This document shows, in pieces, positions 1 to 10,535 of a DNA stretch of 64,000 bases (positions within the stretch are counted from its first letter, which is position 1; the number at the start of each line of letters is the position of its first letter). Where the stretch lies: assembly GCA_013368325.1 (NCBI GenBank), contig JAACJK010000163.1, positions 1,054,001 to 1,118,000 on the forward strand, given 5' to 3'. The notes under the pieces were generated by a model. The model saw only the letters and a list, made by a program, of their open reading frames with translations. It was not told the origin of the DNA and searched no databases. The stretch is from Ephemerocybe angulata. Its lineage: Eukaryota > Basidiomycota > Agaricomycetes > Agaricales > Psathyrellaceae. Both the position numbers and the translations under genes were made by a program.

Positions 1-247
1 TGTAACTTGAGGAGGTTCGCCTAGGAATAATTGGGCGGGCCCGGACTGGTGTATCGCGCTTCTCGATTCGCAGGGGGTTGACGAGGGAGTCTGAGCCAGA
101 GCTGCTCGTCGACGAGATAGACCCAGTGTTCTGGACTTGTGGATTGGGATTCCACCCCATGCCTGACTCGCGCAGAATGGATGATTTAATGGGATCCGGC
201 GAGTTCGAGAGCAGGCGGTCCTGCAAGGAGGGTTTGCGTTTGGACAT
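1..247 (-). CDS. Unrecognised protein, N-terminal fragment (runs off left edge)
   Basis: The minus strand stays open from an ATG at 245-247 to the window edge, giving 82 residues with no intron and no stop. It starts MSKRKPSLQDRLL, is basic at the front and Ser/Pro/Asn-rich behind (an SSTSSSGSDS stretch), then turns Arg-rich. I do not recognise the family. The composition suggests a disordered N-terminal tail. It is transcribed away from PEX5, sharing a 313-bp intergenic region. I preferred this frame over the longer plus-strand ORF at 78-425 because it has a plausible start and normal-looking composition. Only the start of the gene is visible, so no function is offered. Confidence 0.5.
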   Translation of the reverse strand, partial: MSKRKPSLQDRLLSNSPDPIKSSILRESGMGWNPNPQVQNTGSISSTSSSGSDSLVNPLRIEKRDTPVRARPIIPRRTSSSY

Positions 248-560
248 TGTCCACGACGGGCAGAGGGTGTTGGAGGACGGGGGAAGGGAGCTCGACGTCG
301 GCGGGGACGATGATGAGGGCCGTGGTGTGGACAAGGAATTCAAAGTTGGAACGAAACGCCGTGACTTGCTCGACCACAAACTCAACAAACCCCGTGGGAA
401 TACCTCCGTCGCGTCTGCCACGTGACGGTGTTCCTGGTTCAAGCTCCGCACAGCCCCTAACGGTAGTAACGCCGAATCAGATGCAAACCCCAGCCGGCAA
501 CTGGCGGTCCGACTGGGTAGGAGAGGAGGTCGAGTCTTTGCTGCTCTTCCGTCTACAATC
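248..560. other. Divergent intergenic region upstream of PEX5
   Basis: These 313 bp lie between the start of the left-edge minus-strand gene and the PEX5 start, so they should hold both promoters. I see no clear TATA box or repeat. Confidence 0.4.
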
Positions 561-2942
561 ATGTCGTTCCAGGGTCTTATTTCTGCGTCGGACTGCGGCA
601 CATCTGCAAATCCTTTGGCACAGGTCTTGAAGCATACTGAAGGAGACCGCAGCCTGCAGCAGGTAGGTCTCCTCACCCTCTACACGTTGGGATGAAACTC
701 AGATTTCATTAGGATAGGGTTGCCGGGCCTTCAGGCTCAAGGGTATGGACGTTTCTCCTCTGAGATATTCTTTAATCTTATTTGACGCTCTAGCTCTACC
801 AATTACCTACGGCTGCGAACCCAGTTGCCGCCAACGAGCAAGATCTCGCACATGCCCGACAATTCTTTGAAGCCAAAGCTCAGGAGCATGGATTTGGGCC
901 AGGATTCTCGATGCATCATGCCCACGACATGGCCAAGCTGGACGCTCGCCCCGATCTTCAGGAGGCTTGGGCCAAGGAGCAGAGCCTTCGATCATTCGAG
1001 GGGCCCGCGGCTCAGCATGCGGCTTGGGCGTCAGAGTTCCGTGCAGCATCCCAACATAGCGCTCAAGGGCCTTCGATGCAAGGAAATGGGTCGTCGGGGA
1101 TGCAAGGTAGGTCCCACGACTGCTTTACACTTCCGAAATTAACCTATTTCCTAGTGCAACCCCGGGCGTCTTATATGCCCTCAATGAACATGTACGGATC
1201 ATCTATGCCCTCCGGAATGTACGGAATGGGGATGCAACAGTACGGCTACAATCCAGGGATGCAAATGGCGGACCAGGGCAAAGGAAAGGGCAAGAGCAGG
1301 GAAGCAGACTTTGAAGCTGCGTTTGCACAGATTGCCGAGTCCTTTACTTCTGCACAGGCAGAATCGTCGAAAGAGGCCGAAGATCAACTCAGCAACTTGG
1401 AAGAGGCGCTGAAGAACGCGTCGCTAGACTCGAAGGAAGGGGACTCGCAGGCATCGGATTTCAAAGCGTGAGTGGCATTTCAGGCCGTCAATCTAAGCCT
1501 CGCTAACGTTGTCAAAGAGTATGGGAGGACTTGCAGAAATCGGAGCTACCCCCAAAGGAGGATGAGCTAGCTAAATGGGAGTCCGAGTTCACCCAGCTAA
1601 TGAATGCTCAACGCGACGAACTGGACTACGGCGATTCTATGCAAAATGCATGGGAGAGCGGAATCGGGGATTTCCAAGAAGGGACAAGTAACGATAGACC
1701 CCTTCAGTTTGACCCGGAAGGTGTACCACAGTTGGGGGAATATGTTTTCGGTATGTCCACCCCACAGCCAGAAAACTGTATATTGACTTATATATCTAGA
1801 GAAAACCAACCCATATTCACAGTCGCCTTCCCGGTCATTGCTGGGAGATGCAAAGGCCCTCCTGGAACAGAATGGATCATTGTCCGAGGCGGCGCTCATG
1901 TTGGAAGCCGCTATTCAACAAGGCGACCTTGGTGAGGGAGGGTACGAAGCCTGGGTTCTCCTGGGAGAGACCCGGAATATGGATGAGCGAGAGGACGCTG
2001 GAATGAAAGCGCTACTGCAAGGCGTCAGGCTCGCGGAAGAAGCTGGTGCCCCAGGGGCGGGGATGATGGTAAGTGCTTGATTGCAGTCCTTGTTCCCAGT
2101 TTAACCGTCGCTTTTAGTCTCTGGCCATCTCTTTCACGAATGAGTCGTTCGACAGGGGCTCACATGCTATGCTTCTTCGCTGGCTCCGGGCCCGGCATCC
2201 ATCATTCCCTGTCTCTGAAGAGACAATTGCGGCCATGGCCACAAACTCTGCTTGGGATACGCATGGACGCGTGACCGAGATTTTCTTAAACCTCGCGAGG
2301 CAGCAGCACAGCGAAGGCGTACTTGACGCCGATGTCCAGATTGGGTTGGGGGTCCTGTTCTATACCAATGGCGAGTACGAGCACGCGAAAGACTGCTTCG
2401 AAGCGGCGCTCAGCGTTCGGCCAAAGGTAAAGCTAGTCGTTTCTTTCCAGCTCAAAATCTGTGTTGACTCATCTCTCTAGGACTATCTACTGTGGAACAG
2501 ACTCGGGTCCTCCCTGTCCAATGGCAACAAACCAGAGGAAGCGCTAGGCGCTTATCGCGAGGCTCTTCAGCTTAGGCCGACATATACCAGAGCGATTTAC
2601 AACGTTGGAGTTGCCTGTGAGTTTAATTCTATCACGAACAGTAAACGAAGTTTGCTCAAGGGACTGTCATACAGGCTTGAATATCGGCGCGGATAAGGAA
2701 GCTGCTGAGCACTTCCTTAGCGCAATAAGCCTCCAGGAAGCGACTAACGGCGACACGAGCGACCAGTTATGGTTCACTCTCCGCCGCGCTTTCTTGTCAA
2801 TGGTGCGGTCGCCTTACACTGCCGACTCTTATTGTAAGCTAATCTCCTTACCATTTAGCAACGTAACGACCTCGCGGAGATGGCTAAGCCAGAGGCTAAG
2901 ACGAATCTCGACGCGTTCCGCCACGAGGGCTTTGAGTTCTAA
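561..2942 (+). CDS. PEX5: Peroxisomal targeting signal 1 receptor (PEX5)
   Basis: Cytosolic receptor that binds C-terminal PTS1 signals through TPR repeats and carries cargo to the peroxisomal membrane. Ten exons: 561-662, 713-742, 794-1106, 1155-1467, 1518-1750, 1800-2068, 2118-2426, 2481-2616, 2675-2802, 2859-2942; 638 residues, normal for the family. The N-terminus has the conserved cysteine ([14 protein letters not shown]) used for ubiquitin-dependent recycling. WxxxF-type motifs follow (AWASEF, KWESEF), expected to bind PEX14/PEX13. The C-terminal half carries the TPRs ([21 protein letters not shown] and following). The eighth intron (2803-2858) has a weak GTGCGG donor, but splicing there restores the family's C-terminus. 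The start matches the conserved PEX5 beginning. Confidence 0.95.
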
Positions 2943-3248
2943 GTTCAATCGATTTACATACATATCTTGCTGTCGTTGGTAAATGCTATCTAGTTGGAAT
3001 TCTCTTGGATACACTACACAGGGGCACGTTGCTCACACAGTCCAATTCGAGATCTAGCTTCTCCCGAAGGTGCCCAAGCGCCGTCCGGGCCGACAGTTGT
3101 TCCCATTCTCCCTGCCCATAGCCGAAGCGTCTGTCTGTCCCTGTGACTTGCTTGACTCGACGCAAATAAAAGACGATGCGGAGGTTCACACAGAGCCAGA
3201 CGCTTCTCTCTTATCATCGTCTCGATCTTACCACAGACCGCTATCACC
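2943..3248. other. Intergenic PEX5-ILV3
   Basis: 306 bp between the PEX5 stop and the ILV3 start, both on the plus strand. It should hold the PEX5 terminator and ILV3 promoter. No open frame here looks coding, and I see no repeat. Confidence 0.35.
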
Positions 3249-6174
3249 ATGGCCTCAGCAGACTCACAACCTTCAGGCGATGTCCAAATGTACGTGCACT
3301 CCCCTTGAGTCAGGGCGTTAGCTGTCCGATGTCCTCCTGCCCGGTGGCCTGGTTAATGCTTATCGCTATCGTCACAGCCATCGCACGACGAAGAGCCCCG
3401 ACTCGGAAGGCGTCAAGTTGAACAAGATATCGGGCCTAGTGACTCAGGACAAGGTATGGAAGCGTTCTTCAACTCGAATGTATCGCCTCGTACCGCCCCG
3501 GACTCAACGATTTCGACGACCAGATGATGGGTGGCGCCCAGGCCATGCGTAAGGCCCCTCCATTCACAGTTCCAGGGGAGCACTGTCTAATGCAAATTAA
3601 ATGACCGCCCCAAATGCGCATGCAGTCTACGCCGTTGGCCTCAGCGAGGAAGACATGAATAAGCCCCAGGTGCGACGGTCCTCTACCAATTACTTTTGAC
3701 GTCATGCCAATTAATGCTCCCCGGAAATTCACCAGATCGGTATTTCTCCGGTGTGGTGGGAAGGTTCGTGGAAGACACGTCTGAGCCAATCGAAAAGCGC
3801 TGATTAGGCGCTTGTGCAACCACGCGCGCGCGTGCTCAGGCAACCCGTGCAACTATCACCTGGTGAGCTCGCGTTGCATAACTAGCGCTCACCCTTCACG
3901 TTATCTCATCGGACTTTCTGTGAACTGACTGTGTGTCTGCTAATCAGCTGGACTTGGCGAAGGAAGTAAAGAAGGGATGCCAAGAGGAGGACTCCATCGG
4001 GTTAATTTTCAACACCATTGGTGTTAGGTGAGCACAACTCACCGCAGTACAGGATGCAGACATTAATCAAGGTAATCTAGCGACGCTATCACTCAGGGAA
4101 ACGATGGTAAGTGGCAATCTTCTCGGAAATGATTCTTGTCGATTAATGAGCCCGTTTTCAGGAATGCGATACTCGTGCGTGTTGCTTTGACAGGAAATGC
4201 CCAAACCCCATACTTATATTTTAATCTATAGTCTTCCGAGTCGCGATATCATTGCAGACTCGATTGAAGCGGTAGGTTGCACCCTCGATCCTGACAGGGT
4301 TTGCATTCTAAACTCTGGAGTTAGGTCGTTATGGCTCAACACTATGACGGTAACATCTCTGTCCCAGGTTGTGACAAGAACATGCCAGGGTGTTTTATGG
4401 CTGCAGTCCGCCATAACCGACCGAGCATCATCATCTACGGCGGCACAATCCAACCTGGGACCCGCCATCTCGGTTCGTCCTCTCATTAGCCGTCCACTCA
4501 CCTAAACGCCTAATATATCGCTTTCCCGAAGATTGCGAATCTATGGGTAAATCTAAGGGAGGGAAAGTGAACATCTCTGATGCGTTCGAGTCCTATGGTA
4601 TGCTCAACACCAAAGTCGTCGGATGAAGATTGAAACTCAATTACCTGGCTTTCAGGCGCATTTGCCGTCGGTAAGATCACGGACGAAGAACGCTTCGACG
4701 TTGTTCGCCACGCCTGCCCAGGCGCCGGTGCATGTGGAGGCATGTACACCGCCAATACCATGAGTTCCGCATTGGAGGTGAGTGGACAACACCACTCACA
4801 AGTTGGGGTGCTTTCACACCTATGAAACTCAGGTCCTTGGATTCTCTCTCCCTTACTCCTCAAGCACCCCGGCTTTGCATCCCGGTAAGGCTGAGATAAA
4901 GATTAGTTGGACGACTACCTCATCTCTCCAACAGAAAAGGTCCAGGAATGCATCAAAGCAGGGAAGTACATGAAGCGCTTGTTGGAGCTTGACCTGAAGC
5001 CAAGGTGATAAAGCTTAAAACCCCTCATAGATGCCCTTTTCTAAACATCCTTCCCCAGGGATATCCTGACGCGCCAATCCTTCCTGAACGCCATCGTCAT
5101 CATCACCGTTCTTGGCGGTTCAACAAATGCCGTCCTGCATCTCCTCGCAATGGCTCGTGCAGCAGACATCGAGCTGACGATCGACGACTTCCAAATGATC
5201 GCAGACAAGACGCCCTTCCTCGCGGACTTGATGTGCGTCCCCGTGCCCCCTTCTTTCTTTCTAATGTTCCTACCTCTGACACCTCACCCTAGGCCGTCCG
5301 GTCGCTACTACATGGATGATATCCACCGCATTGGAGGCATCCCGGCCATCGTCAAGTATCTCCTCAACCACACCGACCTCATCGACGGTAACCAACTGAC
5401 GGTCACGGGCAAGACCATCGCGGAGAATCTGGTCGACGTCGCCGAGCTCGAGTTCGAGAATCAGGATGTCTTCCGCCCCATAACCAATCCCATCAAAGCC
5501 ACTGGGCATCTCACCATCATGAGGGGCAACTTCGCGCCCGGGACGGCTGTTGCAAAGTTGACAGGCAAGGAAGGTCTCCACTTTGAGGTATAGTCTCTCT
5601 CCCAAGAGTTTACGGGCGCCAGTAGCTGAATCATCCGTATACAGGGTGTAGCAAAGTGCTTCGACAGCCTTGCCCCATTCTATACCGCTCTGGAAGCGGG
5701 AGAGATCACGGCTGGCTGTGTCCTCATCTTCCGATACCAAGGTCCCAAAGGCGCACCCGGCATGCCTGAAATGCTTGGTCCCACAGGTGCCATTGCAGGC
5801 GCCGGCCTCGCGAACTCGACCGCCCTCATCACAGATGGGCGATTCTCTGGTGCAAGCCGCGGCTTCATCATCGGGCACGTCGTCCCCGAGGCGCGACTGG
5901 GAGGGCCCATCGCCCTCGTTCGAGACGGAGACAAGATCGTGATCGACGCTGCGACACGGACTATCGAGTGGCTTGTGGATGAGGAAGAGCAAGCCCGCCG
6001 GAGGAAGGAATGGGAGGCTTCGGAGAAGTCGAAGCTTAGCGTACGAAGGGGTGTCCTCTATCGATATGCAAGGGACGTCGCTGTGAGTGATCCTGTTATC
6101 CAGAACTCACAGTCTAGTCCTGACGAGAGAGTGACTATCTTTAGCCCGCGAGCTTTGGAGCGTTCTGTGATTGA
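3249..6174 (+). CDS. ILV3: Dihydroxy-acid dehydratase (ILV3)
   Basis: Dehydrates dihydroxyisovalerate and its isoleucine-pathway counterpart to the 2-keto acids, the third common step of branched-chain amino acid synthesis, in mitochondria with an Fe-S cluster. Nineteen exons: 3249-3289, 3378-3453, 3524-3548, 3626-3669, 3736-3763, 3840-3862, 3948-4027, 4081-4106, 4162-4174, 4232-4271, 4325-4472, 4532-4597, 4656-4777, 4833-4884, 4935-5004, 5059-5232, 5293-5587, 5645-6082, 6145-6174; 596 residues. All three cluster cysteines are visible: [20 protein letters not shown] and [12 protein letters not shown]. The conserved [16 protein letters not shown] segment is near the C-terminus. The last 30-nt exon restores a typical ending (PASFGAFCD). 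The N-terminus is short and only weakly resembles a mitochondrial presequence. Confidence 0.95.
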
Positions 6175-6358
6175 GTGGTCTGTCCTGAAGAAAGAGATAA
6201 GATTACAACAGATCAGAAGAGTACAATCGAGGTATATTAGGGGAAAGCGAAATGTGAATGTGAAGACCAATAGTTCGAATCCCAGATCCAGAATTCCAAA
6301 TAACCAGAGAAGGACACAAAGTACAAACCAGGGAAGAAAGGATCTTCGAGCCACGAAA

Positions 6359-7121
6359 TTAAGGCTCCGAGGGAAGGGGATTGAGAGGCACAGTCATTTC
6401 GTCATCGATACCCGTTTGAGCCTTTTTAGGTGACGACGGCCGCGATTTCGATGAGGAGTGGGATCGTTTGTGGTTCTGCGCACTGTGACTCTTCAGTGGA
6501 ACGGGGCGTGAGGGCGTAGGCAACGGTTGCTTCGCCGAATGCGAGCTCACAGACCGTGAATGTCCAGGATGTTTATGCTTAGGACTGTCCGAATCGCTAT
6601 TATGCCGCGAGGCAGCAGGGTGCATAACGTCTCCAGGTTTCGCATACCCAAGCAAGATAGCCGGGTCGGGGGGAATAACGATGCGCTCGCTCGTGCTCCT
6701 CGTCGGGGCAAGCTTCTCGGGGGGCGGGTCACATAGCCCTTCCTCCGCCGCACGTTTACGCTTCTTTCGGTTTTGACGTTTGCGAAAGTAGACCGCGAAG
6801 CCGATAACCCAGGCAATGAACAGCACGCCCCCGCACACCGAGCCAGCAATGATGGGGGTCTTGGCAGGCTTCCTGGATTGGTTTGAGAGGTAGTTTGCAC
6901 GAAGAGTCAAGTTGAAGGACGTCGGCGCCAGTTAGTCTGAAGCGACAATCAAGGATTATAGACATTTTGTGCTCACCCTCCCAATGACGCAGCCTCCGAC
7001 GAACTAACGGGTGTCCTACGCTCGATTGGCGTCGTATCAAACACCAAGGCTAAATCCAGAGAGCTCAGCACGCATCTGAATTTCATTCTGAAGGATGTTT
7101 ACCTGACGGTGAAGCAGGCAT
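6359..7121 (-). CDS. Single-pass membrane protein, Ser/Pro-rich tail
   Basis: Proposed exons 7121-7103, 7049-6977 and 6872-6359, giving 201 residues. After a short Ser-rich N-terminus there is one membrane helix ([20 protein letters not shown], continuing to about residue 60), then a very basic stop-transfer stretch ([11 protein letters not shown]) and a long tail rich in Ser, Pro, His and Lys. This resembles the many fungal plasma-membrane proteins with a Mid2/WSC-like layout, but the outer part is too short to name a family. The final intron must skip the first acceptor (6921) and use the one before 6872, because the first gives an early stop or loses the membrane frame. The upstream exon structure is the weak point. 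Confidence 0.55.
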
Positions 7122-7549
7122 ATCTTTCTGGGATATCCGAGTGCAGATGTAAGTGGTGTGTCGTTGTGTTATCGTCGAGAAGGTCGTAAATAAGAGAAGG
7201 GACAATTAAAGGAGCATAAACGCAAAGACTGTTGAGGCTGTGGTGATTGTGGGCGGAGCTCTGGCAGTGGCAGAGCAAGCTGCGCGAGATGGCAGCGCCC
7301 AAGAGGTGATCTAGGGTGAGCTCTTGCTGAGGCATCGGCACCTCCTACAGACTCCGTTGTGTTCACACGTGCGTAAATCTAACAATAGGAGCGCAGTGGT
7401 TGCACAGCGGCCGTCCGGCCGCACAGACCATCTCGAGCAATGCTGAAAACAAAGCCTTGTCCGGCTCAGAAGATAATCCGCATCTTCTATATATCCTACA
7501 GATGCTAATGTACAACAAGCTAAAATCCTTCTCTAGAGAGCCATCTCAA
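7122..7549. other. Intergenic, no gene seen
   Basis: 428 bp between two minus-strand genes. Short frames here look like noise. It should hold the promoter of the membrane protein and the terminator of the RING/TRAF gene. Confidence 0.35.
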
Positions 7550-9415
7550 TCATAATTTCGTTATCCCAGGGGCCACCGGGTAGAACATTCGTTGATTCTG
7601 CAAACCCTGTGTCATGGGGGAAGGTAGGCCATAGCCCTCGGTATTCCCTCCCTCAGATCCGTTCGCGGACTGCGGGGGCCTTCCCCCCGAGAATCCCATA
7701 CCCATTCCGTTCCCTGCAGCACCGACCCCAACCCCTACGTTCCCCATCATTAACGCGTGCATCTGCATCCTCAGCCCTTGCACTGTCGCTCGTACGCCCA
7801 TCACCTCCTCGCCTAGCCTCAGCACCTCCCCAACAACACCCCCACCAGGTAATGCACCTCCCGTTCCCCCACCCATCAGAGCCAATGCCACATCACCCTT
7901 CTTGTTAAGTTCGCCCATCGCCGCAGCAAGGACCTCAACAGTGGAATGAAGGCCTTCGAGAGTAGTCGAGATGGAAGGTGTCGAGGTATCAAGGTCCGGA
8001 ATAGTAAAGTCCCCAGCCTGAGGTTGATGCTGCGGCCCAGTAGGCGGTGACAGGATGGCTCCGTACATGCCCATCGCCCCGTAAGGAGAGGTCAAAGGGT
8101 GCCCGAAGTAGCCTCCTCCAATCCCCATTGGTGACATGGTCGGATGGATGTCCGCGGGATTCATGCCAGGTACAGAAGGGACACTATGGTGGTGAAGGTG
8201 ACCGACGCCTGGAGGCCGAGGTTGCCGCTGCGTTTGACTGTACTCCGGTATTGAGGATGTCGCTGTTCGCCGAACCCGAACTTCATCGTCGGCTGGAAAG
8301 TACGAGGCCAAGTCATTACGGTCCACTGGTCGGTCTTCCGATCGAGAACGTCCCTCGTCATTCGAGGAGCCGACCTGTGATCCTCTCGGTACAGAGTCGT
8401 CTGGAGAGTTGATGCCAGGGGTTGTGTTGTTCGTGCGGGGCCGATAATCCCTTTCTGCTGCAGGACTGGTGAAGTTGGATGAAGCACGGACGTCAACTTC
8501 AGAGGCCGGAATGCGATTTCCTGCACCTGAAGTCGAGGGCTGCCCACTGGCTGCGCAGTTCTGGATCCATGGGCTTAATACTGTCCGGACCATGAGCATC
8601 TCTTTCCTGAGGATTTGGACCGCGCCTTCTAAAGTATCGACTCGATGTCTTAATAAAATGTTCTGTTCCGTAAGTCGAGAGACCCCTCGAGAGGAACTCG
8701 GTATGGCGCCAGATCCTGAGGCAGTCGTACTTGTTTCGTCTTCATTTCCTAGAGGGCCCTTTGGAACAGGCTCTTCGGACATTTCAAAAGGTGGGATAGT
8801 CTACAAGCGAGGTGAATAGATACATCAGGACGAGAAAGGCGGATACGCACCTCTGAAGATTCCGGATGTGCAGCACAACTTTCATTCATTTCCTTTTCCT
8901 TCAGTTTGCACAATTCGTTACGCACACTCCCCGCCTCTGAGAACTCGCATTCGTCTTTCAGGTGTGCTGCCAGAAGTTGTCTTTGAACGCGGTGTCGACA
9001 CCCTTCCTCCCGATAAACGCATTCTACCGTAAGTTCATCTACAAGCTATCGAGAGGGTTAAGAAAGTGCAATGTCGACCAGAAAAACATGACGTACACTC
9101 CGCACTATAGGATTAACCGGACCCAGGTCATTCAAGGCTAGCGGTGAGCGATCCACGGGACACTGCGGGGAATGTGTTAGGGCTCTTGTTATACAATCCC
9201 TGCAGAAGGTGTGTTGACAAGTGGTTGTTGTAACAGGGTCGGTGAAGGGAGCTCTGTGGTGACCATCTACGTTAGTATCACTGACCGGGGCACTAGGTGA
9301 TCGAGGATATCTACCTGCATATGCAACATACCAAGTTGTTGTTTGGGGTATCGACATAGTTGTACAGCAACATGGGTATCGTAGTCTCCAGGCGAAGGTG
9401 GCTGGCAATGCGCAT
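7550..9415 (-). CDS. RING finger plus TRAF-type zinc finger protein
   Basis: Four exons: 9415-9315, 9253-9097, 9045-8851, 8800-7550; 567 residues. A RING-type motif starts near residue 29 (CCICRAPF, then TCQHTFCRDCI, then CPVDRSPL). A Cys/His region of TRAF zinc-finger type follows (VECVYREEGCRHRVQRQLL and HLKDECEF). This layout is known in fungal candidate E3 ubiquitin ligases. The last exon encodes a long, probably disordered segment with one likely coiled coil (LTEQNILLRHRVDTLEGAVQ), then a Gly/Met-rich region with a second helical stretch. No MATH domain is visible, unlike animal TRAFs. Substrate and pathway cannot be told from sequence. The second exon's acceptor was chosen because it joins the two halves of the RING in frame. 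Confidence 0.8.
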
Positions 9416-10261
9416 TTCAGACTTTTTGAGTCAACGACAATGAAAGCAAGGACATACCCTTATATCCCCTTCGTTCTCCGTGCGAGACAGCAGTGACGTT
9501 CGTTAACCCTTGTTGGCAAGTAAACGCTCTCGGAAGGAATTCAAGTGCGACTAGGTGGAGACGGAGTTGGGTTGGTTCCTTGTATCCGGGAGCTTGACGA
9601 GTAACGTCGTGTACGCTTGAAAATGTACCTTGCCTTCAGGTTGCAGCAAGATGCCTCCCTGCGCGCGTACAGGGGTGGCGGGTGTTGGGGTTTGCAACTA
9701 CTCCGTGCAAGATACCCGTCGGCTACGGGCTCCCAATTGTGTTCAGGTCCTTCGGAGGGCTTAGGCGTTTTTGAGTTGCAATGCTGGGCCGATAGATTGT
9801 AGTGTGGTGAGAATAACTTTCCGAGCTCCGTCACAACTATTGGTGGTGGTACAGGAACAAGCTTGGATTATGGGAGCTCCAGCCAGCCGGTCTCCCAATC
9901 AGCTTAAGGATAAGATAAGATTAGATCCGCATCACTGAATCAATCCTAAGGCTCTCACGGAATCTCTCTCAGTTGCAACTTCCATTTCCTCTCGCCCAAT
10001 GATCCTCTCTCGGTAGATCCATAATCTATGGGATGAAATACAGCGCACTCCAGCTCACGAATGGGGACCAATCAGTTTGTATGGCCAATGTTCATGACCC
10101 TACCAGCGCCAGCAGTTTCTGATCGTTCAACTCGAAACGAAACACGGATAATCCCCTATGTGCTTCCAAGACCAACCTGACCAGAGGACGTGTAGGATCG
10201 AAGGGACTTTTTCCGAGATGCCGTCGACTTCGGTGAACTGATCTCAATCGCTGATCTTCGA
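9416..10261. other. Intergenic, no gene seen
   Basis: 846 bp between the RING/TRAF gene start and the left duplication of the large mobile element. It has only short frames without family resemblance. It should contain the promoter of the RING/TRAF gene. Confidence 0.35.
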
Positions 10262-10270
10262 GGCTGCGGG
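10262..10270. repeat. Target-site duplication, left copy (9 bp)
   Basis: GGCTGCGGG, identical to 16286-16294, directly outside the two inverted ends of the 6-kb element. Confidence 0.85.
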
Positions 10271-10373
10271 TAGGCTCGAAAACCAGCCGTTACGGAGCAG
10301 GGGTTATGGGGAATAGCTCCAGTAACGGCTGGTCAAACTGCATCAGGCGCGAGTACAGTGGAATTTTAAACTC
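10271..10373. repeat. Left terminal inverted repeat with hairpin
   Basis: Outer end TAGGCTCGAAAACCAG. The hairpin arms are ACCAGCCGTTAC (10282-10293) and GTAACGGCTGGT (10322-10333). The inner conserved block is at 10334-10373, ending in TTTTAAACTC. Confidence 0.85.
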
Positions 10374-10416
10374 AGCAGCATACTAAATTAGGAATTTCCG
10401 ATCAATATTACCTGGC

Positions 10417-10430
10417 GCGCGTCGACGCGC
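10417..10430. promoter_or_regulatory. MluI-box-like palindrome upstream of helicase
   Basis: GCGCGTCGACGCGC is a perfect 14-bp palindrome about 110 bp before the helicase start. It carries the ACGCG core on both strands. In yeasts this core is bound by the MBF (Mbp1-Swi6) factor at G1/S; binding here is inference. Confidence 0.4.
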
Positions 10431-10535
10431 TTATGCCCCTTTCTTTCAATTGTGGAGAGCTCAGACCACTGTCTCACCTCTATGTATATCTAAGGCATCG
10501 AATATACACTATGTTTTACTGTACCTACTCGTTCT

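Noticed and set aside
5270..5992. 240-codon minus-strand ORF
   Set aside because: Antisense to the well supported ILV3 exons 16-18. No family resemblance; a shadow of GC-rich coding DNA.
6265..6300. Possible tRNA T-arm (AGTTCGAATCCC)
   Set aside because: No matching acceptor stem, D-arm or anticodon arm upstream, and it is next to the ILV3 3' end.
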